A stretch of 15,516 nt of DNA, from positions 1 through 15,516 of the forward strand of contig JBEVKV010000371.1 of assembly GCA_040509515.1 (NCBI GenBank), given 5' to 3'. The DNA is from QHXN01 sp040509515 (lineage in GTDB: Bacteria > Acidobacteriota > Blastocatellia > Pyrinomonadales > Pyrinomonadaceae). This document shows positions 7,216 to 15,516 of the stretch, in pieces; the first letter of the stretch is position 1; the number at the start of each line of letters is the position of its first letter. Below the pieces are notes generated by a model. The model worked only from the letters and a program-made list of their open reading frames with translations. It made no database searches and had not been told where the DNA came from. The position numbers and the translations under genes were made by a program.

Positions 7216-9357
7216 ATGAGAGTCAACCTGTCAGCGGGGCGGCGGACGCCGCGTGTCTTCGCGGTCGCGGTCGCGGTGGCGCTCCTGTCGAATAACCTCC
7301 TGTTCGCGTCGGCGCAGAACGCGCGCGCGAAGGCGGGCGCGGCGAAGATGACGGAGGAGCAGCGCGTCGTCCACGTCCTCAACCGTCTGGGTTTCGGCGC
7401 GCGCCCCGGCGACGTTGAGCGCGTGCGGAGACTCGGGGTCGAGGCGTACGTCGAGCAGCAGCTCAACCCGTCGAAGGTTGACGACTCGGCCGCGGAGGCG
7501 AGGCTGCGCGGCTTCCCGACGCTCGGCATGTCGAACTCTGAGCTGCTGGCGAAGTACCCGCAGCCGGGTCAGCTACTCAGACGCCTTGAGCGCGCGGGCG
7601 AGCTGCCGCCCGAGCTGGCCTCGCTCGTGCGCCCGCGCCAGCAGGCACAGCAGCCGCAACAGCCCGCCGCCGCCGGCCAGATGAACGCGCCCGAGCCGAA
7701 CGCCGACGCCGAGCGCGCCATCGCCGAGGCGATGAGGCCGCCCGCGCAGGGGCAGACGCCGGGCGCGATGCAGGACGACGGTAACCCGGAGCGACGCGCC
7801 TACAGGCAGGCCGTCACGCGGTACATGCGCGAGAACGGGTTGGAGAACCCGCAGCGCATCATGTTCGAGCTGAACGCCTCGCGCGTGCTGCGCGCCGTCT
7901 ACAGCGAGCGGCAGTTGCAGGAGGTGATGGTCGACTTCTGGACGAACCACTTTAACGTCTTCGCTCAGAAGGGGGCCGACCGCTGGTTCCTGACCTCCTA
8001 CGACCGCGACGTGATTCGCCCGAACGCGCTCGGCAACTTCCGCGACCTGCTGGAAGCGACCGCCAAGAGCCCGGCGATGCTCTTCTACCTCGACAACTTC
8101 CAGAGCGTGAGCCCGAACGCGCAAGGCGCGCGCCGTCAGCTACGCCGTCAGCAGACGGACGCCGACGGCGCGGGCTCGATGCAGCCGGGCGGGCGCTTCG
8201 GCGGTCGCCGCATGCGTCAGGGCGAGGCGCGTCAGCGCCGCATGGAGCGCGAGCAGCAGCAACAACAGCAACAGGCTGACGGACAGATGCCCGCTCAGCA
8301 GCAGCGCCCGCAGCAGCCGCAGCGCATGCGTCGCGGCATCAACGAGAACTACGCGCGCGAGCTGATGGCGCTGCACACGCTCGGCGTCGAGGGCGGCTAC
8401 ACGCAGAAGGACGTGCAGGAGGTGGCGCGCGCCTTCACGGGCTGGACTATCTACGCGCCGCGCGGCGCGGGGCTCTACGGCGCGGACGGCGCAGATAACC
8501 GCGCCGGCACCTTCTTCTTCAACCCGCGCACGCACGACCCCGGCGAGAAGACCGTGCTCGGCGTCAAGATTCCGGCGGGCGGCGGCGTCGAGGACGGACG
8601 CAAGGTTCTGGACGTGCTCGTCGCGCACCCTTCGACCGCGAAGTTCGTCGCGACGAAGCTCGTCCGCAAGTTCGTCTCGGACGCGCCCGACCCGGCGCTC
8701 GTCCGCCGCGTCGCCGACGCGTTCCGGAAGTCGAACGGCGACATCAAGACGACTCTGCGCGCCGTCTTCAACTCGCCCGAGTTCAACTCGGCCGAGGCGC
8801 GGCGCGCGAAGATAAAGACGCCCTTCGAGCTGACGGCGAGCGCGCTGCGGACTCTGGGCGCGGAGGTCGAGGTGAGGCCGGCGCTCGTCCAGTGGGTCGC
8901 GCGGATGGGCGAGCCGCTCTACGGCTATCAAGCGCCGACGGGCTACCCGGACGAGGCGAGCTACTGGGTCAACACGGGCGCGCTCCTCGAACGTCTCAAC
9001 TTCTCGCTCGCGCTCGTCTCGAACCGCATCCCCGGCGCGCGCGTCGACCTCGCGCGCTTCGTCGGCGAGGAGGCCACGAGCAGCCGCGCCGTAGACCAGA
9101 AGGCAATCGTCGAACGCTTCCTCGACGTAGTCTTGCAGGGCGACGTAACGCCTCGGAGCCGCGAAGTTCTGATGAAGCAGTTGACCGCGCAGGCGGACGC
9201 GCCCATCACGACGACGCCGGACGACGAAGAGGCGCGCGAGAAGAACGTCCGCGAGGCGCGCCGCGAGCGGCGTCAGGCCGGAGCCACGGTCGGCAACCCC
9301 GAGGTCGCGCGCATCGCCGCGCTCGTCATCGGCTCGCCCGAGTTTCAACGCCAGTAG
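7216..9357 (+). CDS. Exported DUF1800 family protein
   Basis: DUF1800 proteins are secreted proteins of unknown biochemical function. They are commonly encoded with DUF1501 proteins in Acidobacteriota, Planctomycetota and Bacteroidota. Residues 1-33 are a Sec signal peptide ending ASA-Q. Family hallmarks are the N-terminal HVLNRLGFGARPGDVERV (from 53), FWTNHFNVF (241-249), and NYARELMALHTLGV (378-391) followed by a YTQKDVQEVARAFTGW segment. Two low-complexity insertions interrupt the fold: a Gln/Pro/Ala-rich one at about 139-189, and a Gln/Arg/Gly-rich one at about 303-372 with seven consecutive Gln (347-353). The ATG at 7216 has GGAG five bases upstream and starts directly at the signal peptide. 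A GTG 87 bases earlier would add 29 unlikely residues, so I reject it. DUF1501 follows 8 bases downstream, in the same operon. Confidence 0.9.
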   Translation: MRVNLSAGRRTPRVFAVAVAVALLSNNLLFASAQNARAKAGAAKMTEEQRVVHVLNRLGFGARPGDVERVRRLGVEAYVEQQLNPSKVDDSAAEARLRGFPTLGMSNSELLAKYPQPGQLLRRLERAGELPPELASLVRPRQQAQQPQQPAAAGQMNAPEPNADAERAIAEAMRPPAQGQTPGAMQDDGNPERRAYRQAVTRYMRENGLENPQRIMFELNASRVLRAVYSERQLQEVMVDFWTNHFNVFAQKGADRWFLTSYDRDVIRPNALGNFRDLLEATAKSPAMLFYLDNFQSVSPNAQGARRQLRRQQTDADGAGSMQPGGRFGGRRMRQGEARQRRMEREQQQQQQQADGQMPAQQQRPQQPQRMRRGINENYARELMALHTLGVEGGYTQKDVQEVARAFTGWTIYAPRGAGLYGADGADNRAGTFFFNPRTHDPGEKTVLGVKIPAGGGVEDGRKVLDVLVAHPSTAKFVATKLVRKFVSDAPDPALVRRVADAFRKSNGDIKTTLRAVFNSPEFNSAEARRAKIKTPFELTASALRTLGAEVEVRPALVQWVARMGEPLYGYQAPTGYPDEASYWVNTGALLERLNFSLALVSNRIPGARVDLARFVGEEATSSRAVDQKAIVERFLDVVLQGDVTPRSREVLMKQLTAQADAPITTTPDDEEAREKNVREARRERRQAGATVGNPEVARIAALVIGSPEFQRQ

Positions 9358-9365
9358 GTAAAGCA

Positions 9366-10637
9366 ATGAATCAGAATCGTAGATTTTTCTTGAAGAGTGG
9401 CGGGCTGGCGCTGGCGAGCGTGGGCCTCGTCGGAGTAGCACCGTCGTTCTTAACTCGTGTGGTGGAGGCGCAGGGGCTTACGGCCGCGCCTACGGCCAGA
9501 CGCAAGACGCTCATCTCCATCTTCCAGCGCGGGGCCGTGGACGGGCTGAACATGGTCGTGCCGCACGGCGAGCGCGCCTACTACGAGCTGCGCCCGCAGA
9601 TCGCCATCGCGCAGCCCGGCCGAGGCGCGGAGTCGGCCGTCGACCTCGACGGCTTCTTCGGGCTCCACCCGTCGATGTCGCCGCTCAAGCGATTCTGGGA
9701 CGAGAAGCGTCTGGCGATAGTCCACGCCGTCGGCTCGCCCGACAACACGCGCTCGCACTTCGACGCGCAGGACTACATGGAGTCCGCCACGCCCGGCGTC
9801 AAATCAACGCAGGACGGCTGGCTCAACCGCTACATGCAGGCGCGCACCGACCCGAAGGCCACGCCGTTCCGCGCCATCTCGATGACGCAGAATCTGCCGC
9901 GCTCAATGCAGGGGCGCGCGCCGGCCGTCGCCATGCAGAACCTCGCCGACTTCCAGCTCCGCGCGGGCGCATACACGCGCGGCGTGCAGGGCGGCTTCGA
10001 GGACATCTACGAGCAGGGCGTGGGCGACGTGCTGCGCGGGACGGGCAAGGAGACGTTCGAGGCGGTCAACTTCCTCAAGCGCGTCAACCCCGCGCAGTAC
10101 AAACCTGAGAACGGCGCGCAGTATCCGACGAATCAGTACGGACGCGCGCTGATGCAGATCGCGCAGCTCGTCAAGGCGGGCGTCGGGTTGGAGGTCGCCT
10201 TCACGGACGTGGGCGGCTGGGACACGCACCGCGGGCAGGGCGGCGCGCGCGGACAACTGGCGAACCTTCTGGGACAGTTCGCGCAGGGCTTGAGCGCGCT
10301 CGTCACAGACCTCGGCCCCGAGAGGATGCAGGATGTCGTGGTGCTCTCGATGAGCGAGTTCGGGCGCACCGTCCGGCAGAACGGCACGCAGGGCACCGAC
10401 CACGGCCACGCCAACGCGATGCTGATTCTCGGCGGCGCGGTGCGCGGCGGTAAAGTCTACGGCCGTTGGCCCGGGCTCAAAGAGGAGCAACTCCACGAAG
10501 GGCGCGACCTCGCCTTGACGACAGACTTCCGCGACGTGTTCGGCGAGGTCGCCTCGCGGCACCTCGGCGCGGCCGACCTCAAGCGGGTCTTCCCCGGCTA
10601 CGCGCCGGAGGGTCGCGTGCGCGGGCTGCTGGGCTGA
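9366..10637 (+). CDS. DUF1501 family protein with Tat signal
   Basis: DUF1501 proteins belong to the alkaline phosphatase/sulfatase-like superfamily and are exported; their substrate is unknown. The N-terminus has a twin-arginine signal (NRRFFLK at 4-10), a hydrophobic stretch and a likely cleavage near VEA35-Q36, implying export after cytoplasmic folding. Conserved segments are GGWDTH (283-288), MSEFGRT (329-335) and GTDHGHANAM (343 onward). Their acidic and histidine residues are the likely metal ligands by analogy with the superfamily. At 423 residues it has a normal length. The start is 8 bases after the DUF1800 stop (weak AGGTAAAG), and an upstream in-frame open stretch overlapping DUF1800 is a shadow. 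The strict pairing suggests that the two exported proteins act together. Confidence 0.92.
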   Translation: MNQNRRFFLKSGGLALASVGLVGVAPSFLTRVVEAQGLTAAPTARRKTLISIFQRGAVDGLNMVVPHGERAYYELRPQIAIAQPGRGAESAVDLDGFFGLHPSMSPLKRFWDEKRLAIVHAVGSPDNTRSHFDAQDYMESATPGVKSTQDGWLNRYMQARTDPKATPFRAISMTQNLPRSMQGRAPAVAMQNLADFQLRAGAYTRGVQGGFEDIYEQGVGDVLRGTGKETFEAVNFLKRVNPAQYKPENGAQYPTNQYGRALMQIAQLVKAGVGLEVAFTDVGGWDTHRGQGGARGQLANLLGQFAQGLSALVTDLGPERMQDVVVLSMSEFGRTVRQNGTQGTDHGHANAMLILGGAVRGGKVYGRWPGLKEEQLHEGRDLALTTDFRDVFGEVASRHLGAADLKRVFPGYAPEGRVRGLLG

Positions 10638-10652
10638 ACGTCCGAGTGAGTA

Positions 10653-10696
10653 AATGAAAGCGCCGTCCCTCAACGTCGAGGGGCGGCGCTTTCATT
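10653..10696 (+). terminator. Strong intrinsic terminator of the DUF1800-DUF1501 operon
   Basis: A 44-base hairpin starts 16 bases after the DUF1501 stop. Outer arms AATGAAAGCGCCG/CGGCGCTTTCATT pair perfectly over 13 bp. A T-G wobble and CCCTC/GAGGG then extend the stem to 19 bp around a 6-base loop. The A-rich 5' and T-rich 3' ends give terminator character for the plus strand and possibly for both strands. It separates the operon from the promoter of the glycosyltransferase gene. Confidence 0.85.
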
Positions 10697-10730
10697 ATTG
10701 CTCCGCGCGGCGGCGCGTGCTCGGCGCGGG

Positions 10731-10758
10731 TTGGCGGCGTCGCGGCGTGTGCTATGAT
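10731..10758 (+). promoter_or_regulatory. Predicted sigma-70-type promoter for the glycosyltransferase-ABC operon
   Basis: TTGGCG (10731-10736) and TATGAT (10753-10758) are separated by 16 bases, just after the preceding terminator. They would give a leader of about 45 bases before the ATG at 10812. The -10 box matches the consensus at 5 of 6 positions. Confidence 0.55.
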
Positions 10759-10811
10759 CCGGCCGCAAGCCTTTCAAATCTTCCGACCGTCGGGGGCCGA
10801 CGCGAGCACCT

Positions 10812-12103
10812 ATGCCGACGCGCTCAGACTTCTCGGCCGAACTCATCCTCGTCTGTAACAGCCTCGAAGCCGGCGGCATCGAGCGTGTCGTCTCGACGCT
10901 CGCCAACGAGTGGAGCCGGCTCGGGCGCAAGGTCTGCGTCGTCACGATGCACGACCGGCGCAAGTTCTTCGCGCTCGACCCGCGCGTCCACCACGTCATC
11001 ATCGACCGGGCGGGCGTGACGTGGCTGGCGGAGCTTCTGCGCAGGGCCGGCTCGCTCCTACAGGGTTTCGAGCTGTCGCGCTCGCTGCTGCGTGCGCTGC
11101 TCGGCGGGGCGTTCTACCACCACCTCGCCGAGAGGGTCTGGCGGGTCAACTTCCGCTTCTACCTCGGCTACGAGGCGTGGGCGCTCAGGCGCGCGCTCTC
11201 GCGCGTCGAGTCGCCCGTGGTCGTCTCGCTGGGCACGTCGGTCAACATCATCACGCTCAAGGCGTGCCGCGGGATGGGGCGGCGCGTCATCATCTCCGAG
11301 CGCAACGACCCGCGCCGGCTGCCGATGCAGAAGACTTGGAACTGGATCGCGCGCGCCCTCTACCAGCGCGCCGACGTGGTGACGGCCAACACGCGCACCG
11401 CCATCGCCGACCTGCGCGAGTACGTCCCCGAGAAGAAGCTGGCCTTCGTCCCCAATCCGCTCGTGCTGGGCGTCGGCCCCGGGCCGGCCGCGCCCGCCGG
11501 GCCTTCGGGCGCGCCCTCCATCCTCATCGTCGGCCGCCTCGTGTGGGACAAGTCGCACGACGTGCTGCTCGAAGCCTTCGCGCAGCTCGGCGAGGAGTTC
11601 GACGGCTGGCGTCTGGCCATCGTCGGCGACGGGCGGATGAGAGAGGCGCTGAAGGGGCAGGCCGAGGCGCTCGGCGTCGGCGGGCGTGTGGACTGGCACG
11701 GCGTCGTCCCCGACCCGCGCCCCTTCTACCGCGCCGCGCGCATCTTCGCGCTCCCCTCAAGGGTCGAGGGCACCCCGAACGCGCTGCTCGAAGCGATGAG
11801 CCACGGCCTGCCGGTCGTCGTCAGCGACGGCCCGCCGGGGCCGTCCGAACTTGTCGAGGACGGAGAGAGCGGGCTGGTCGTCCCCGTCAACGACGCGGGG
11901 GCGCTGGCCGCGGCGCTCCGCCGGCTCGCGCGCGACGAGGCGTTGTGCCGCCGGCTCGGCGACGCCGCGCGCGAGCGCATGCGCGAGTTCGACCTGCCGC
12001 GCGCGCTCGAAGCGTGGGAGGCGGTCGTCGGCCTGACGCGCGGCGCGGACGGCGCGCGCCGCGACCCGACCACACAACCCGCGCCCTCCCACGCGCACAC
12101 CTG

Positions 12104-12104
<1 letters not shown>
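10812..12104 (+). CDS. GT4-family glycosyltransferase
   Basis: This is a retaining GT-B glycosyltransferase of the GT4 type. It is expected to transfer a sugar from a nucleotide-sugar donor to a lipid or glycan acceptor at the cytoplasmic face of the membrane. The N-terminal domain opens with the acceptor-side motif 'NSLEAGGIERVVSTL' (16-30). The donor domain starts at about 238 with VGRLVWDKSHD (K247 expected to contact the nucleotide sugar). It carries the EX7E motif at E319-E327 (EGTPNALLE), followed by 'GLPVVVSD'. The length of 430 residues is typical. No clear SD precedes the ATG at 10812. The stop overlaps the start of an ABC exporter gene (TGATG), so the two are translationally coupled and probably act in one pathway. 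The donor sugar and acceptor cannot be told from the sequence. Confidence 0.9.
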
Positions 12105-14047
<1,943 letters not shown>

Positions 14048-14057
14048 CGCGACAAAA

Positions 14058-14087
14058 TTGAGCGAGCCGCGCCCGGCGTGTTACTAT
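14058..14087 (+). promoter_or_regulatory. Predicted sigma-70-type promoter of the eRF1/Vms1-like gene
   Basis: TTGAGC (14058-14063) and TACTAT (14082-14087) are separated by 18 bases, starting 11 bases after the ABC exporter stop. They would produce a leader of roughly 120 bases, so the last gene is probably transcribed on its own rather than only by read-through. Confidence 0.55.
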
Positions 14088-14119
14088 CCGGTCATTCCCC
14101 CTGAGCAGAGCAGTGAGAT

Positions 14120-14164
14120 GGCCGGAGGTGGGCGCCGTACCCCCGCGAGAGGTGCGCCCCGGCC
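14120..14164 (+). other. Structured leader of the eRF1/Vms1-like gene
   Basis: GGCCG (14120-14124) pairs with CGGCC (14160-14164), and, after a 5-base bulge, GGGCGC (14130-14135) pairs with GCGCCC (14154-14159). The 18-base loop contains ACCCCC and GAGAGGT. The element sits in the predicted 120-base leader, about 50 bases before the start codon. I do not recognise a described riboswitch; the GC content of the region makes some pairing expected. Confidence 0.35.
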
Positions 14165-14216
14165 CGCAGTTCTTTCGAGAAAACTATCCGAGCGAAGGAA
14201 AGGGGACTGAAAGCGA

Positions 14217-15434
14217 ATGGCACAGAGTGGTGCAGCCGAGAGCAATACTTTGGAGCAGATTATAGACCGGCTGGCGACGTTCGAGCCCGTGGGACTGCCG
14301 GTGTTGAGCCTCTACCTGAACGCGCAGGCCAACGAGCACGGCCGTCAGGACTTCGAGCGCTTCCTGCGCAAAGAGTTCTCCGAGCGCGCGCGCACCTTCA
14401 AGGCGCACACGCCCGAGCGCGAGAGCTTCGAGCGCGACGTGGAGCGCATCAACGAATACCTCGGCGAAGAGATGCGCCCCGAGACCAACGGCGTCGCCAT
14501 CTTCGCCTGCGCCGGGGCGGACGACTTCTTTCAGGCCGTCCAGACCGCCGCGCCCATCGAGAACCACCGGCTCTACATCTACAACCAGCCGCACCTCTAC
14601 CCGCTGGCGCGGCTGATGGAACAGTACCCGCGCTACGCCGTGCTCGTCGCCGACACTAACCGCGCGCGCCTCTTCGTCTTCGGGCGCGGCAAGGCGCTCT
14701 CCTCCGACGAGATTCAGAACGTCAAGACGCGCGGCGCGAAGGTCGGCGGGTGGTCGCAGATGCGCTACCAGCGCCACCTCGAACAGTACCACCTCCAGCA
14801 CGCCAAGGAGGTCGCCGACCAACTTGAGCGCACCGTGCGCGAGGACGACATCCAGCACATCATCCTCGCCGGCGACGAGGTCATCATCCCGCTGCTCAGG
14901 GAGCAGTTCCCGAAGGCCGTCGCCGACAAGGTCATCGACGTTTTGAGCCTCGACATCAACGCGCCCGAGCACGAGATACTCGCCGAGTCGATGGAGGCGC
15001 TGCGCGAGCACGACGCCGAATCGGACGCCGAGCGCGTCGCGCGCCTGTTCGACGACTACCGCGCGGGCGGCCTCGCCGTTGTCGGCTCGACCGAAACGCT
15101 CGAAGCCCTCGCGATGGGGCAGGTGGAAGAGCTTGTCATCACCGCGCAGCAGCAGCACGTCGAGGGCGACCGCGAGGACGTGGCCATCCTCTCGGACGCG
15201 GAAGTCGTCGAGCCCGTCGTCGCCGGCGACGACGGCGGCACCGTCGCCAACATCGAGGTCGACTCGGTCATCGTCTCCGCCGACCTCGTCGCGCGCGCGC
15301 GCCAGACCTCAGCGCGCATCACCTTCATTGAAGACCCGGCGCTGCTCGAAGAGGTCGGCGGCTGCGGGGCCTTCCTGCGCTACCGCATCCAGCCCCAGAC
15401 GACCGAGAGCGCGCCGCAGCCGCAACACTCCTGA
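14217..15434 (+). CDS. Bacterial eRF1/Vms1-like (baeRF) family protein, putative peptidyl-tRNA hydrolase
   Basis: The protein resembles bacterial relatives of the archaeo-eukaryotic release factor eRF1 and of Vms1/ANKZF1, which cleave peptidyl-tRNA on stalled ribosomes. The central domain begins with 'YAVLVADTNRARLFVFGRG' (about 142-160). A catalytic-type loop, G177-G178-W-S-Q181, follows, then a helix (RYQRHLEQYHLQHAKEVADQL); the Gln matches the position of the GGQ/GxxQ glutamine. The C-terminal part (about 265-395) looks like the L7Ae-type domain 3 of eRF1, with 'GLAVVGSTETLEALAMGQVE' and the characteristic end GGCGAFLRYRI (381-391). At 405 residues it is close to eRF1 size. AAGGGG lies about 10 bases before the ATG. 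It has its own promoter and no functional partner nearby. Family membership is fairly sure; ribosome rescue is an inference from relatives. Confidence 0.8.
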   Translation: MAQSGAAESNTLEQIIDRLATFEPVGLPVLSLYLNAQANEHGRQDFERFLRKEFSERARTFKAHTPERESFERDVERINEYLGEEMRPETNGVAIFACAGADDFFQAVQTAAPIENHRLYIYNQPHLYPLARLMEQYPRYAVLVADTNRARLFVFGRGKALSSDEIQNVKTRGAKVGGWSQMRYQRHLEQYHLQHAKEVADQLERTVREDDIQHIILAGDEVIIPLLREQFPKAVADKVIDVLSLDINAPEHEILAESMEALREHDAESDAERVARLFDDYRAGGLAVVGSTETLEALAMGQVEELVITAQQQHVEGDREDVAILSDAEVVEPVVAGDDGGTVANIEVDSVIVSADLVARARQTSARITFIEDPALLEEVGGCGAFLRYRIQPQTTESAPQPQHS

Positions 15435-15441
15435 CGCCGAG

Positions 15442-15506
15442 AGACGGTTGGGGACCACCCACCACACCCCGGGTGGGTGCGAACCGAGTTAACAGCGGAG
15501 CCGTCT
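15442..15506 (+). other. Nested inverted repeats downstream of the eRF1/Vms1-like gene
   Basis: CACCCACC (15456-15463) and GGTGGGTG (15472-15479) pair perfectly around an 8-base loop. An outer stem, AGACGG (15442-15447) with CCGTCT (15501-15506), encloses it and is followed by TATTG. Together they could be a terminator or a structured RNA leading into the next gene beyond the window. The interior between the stems is unpaired, and the region is cut by the window end. Confidence 0.4.
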
Positions 15507-15516
15507 TATTGCGAGG

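Noticed and set aside
8892..9365. N-terminal extension of the DUF1501 protein
   Set aside because: It overlaps the DUF1800 gene in another frame and would bury the Tat signal, which must be at the N-terminus; the ATG at 9366 fits.
14118..14210. 30-codon Arg-rich small frame ending 6 bases before the eRF1/Vms1-like start, as a leader peptide
   Set aside because: It has no good SD, and only 17 of its 30 codons end in G or C, which looks lower than in the surrounding genes. It overlaps the predicted RNA stem.

Overview
The window looks like a piece of chromosome from a high-GC member of the Acidobacteriota, most likely from the Blastocatellia/Pyrinomonadales side. This is an inference. It rests on the DUF1800/DUF1501 pair, the Vms1/eRF1-like protein, the sigma factor with a long membrane anti-sigma factor, and short AT-rich or TAGTAGAC-type repeats between otherwise very GC-rich genes. 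No rRNA or other taxonomic marker is present. I see no transposase, integrase, phage gene, CRISPR array or tRNA.

Eleven genes can be supported. Three lie on the minus strand in the first 2.8 kb: a secreted carboxypeptidase-regulatory/TPR protein cut off by the left edge, then queC and queE. queE is upstream and overlaps queC by one base; together they give two steps of 7-deazaguanine (preQ0/queuosine) synthesis. A 201-bp divergent gap carrying a large imperfect inverted repeat separates them from the plus-strand genes.

The plus strand begins with an ECF-like sigma factor and its membrane anti-sigma factor (zinc-finger-like H-x3-C-x2-C, one membrane segment, a very long Pro/Ala-rich outer region and a small C-terminal domain). 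A stand-alone 4-coumarate/fatty-acid type CoA ligase follows, flanked by hairpins. Next comes the exported DUF1800-DUF1501 pair, which ends in a strong intrinsic terminator. A new promoter then drives a GT4 glycosyltransferase translationally coupled to a fused ABC exporter, probably making and exporting a glycan or glycolipid. The last gene has its own promoter and a structured leader. It encodes a bacterial relative of eRF1/Vms1 with a GGWSQ loop and an eRF1-like C-terminal end.

The points most worth a second look are the eRF1/Vms1-like protein with its structured leader, the anti-sigma outer domain, the acidic insertion in the ABC ATPase, the Gln-rich insertions in the DUF1800 protein, and the intergenic inverted repeats. 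All intergenic gaps are shorter than 300 bases; none shows a convincing small gene.
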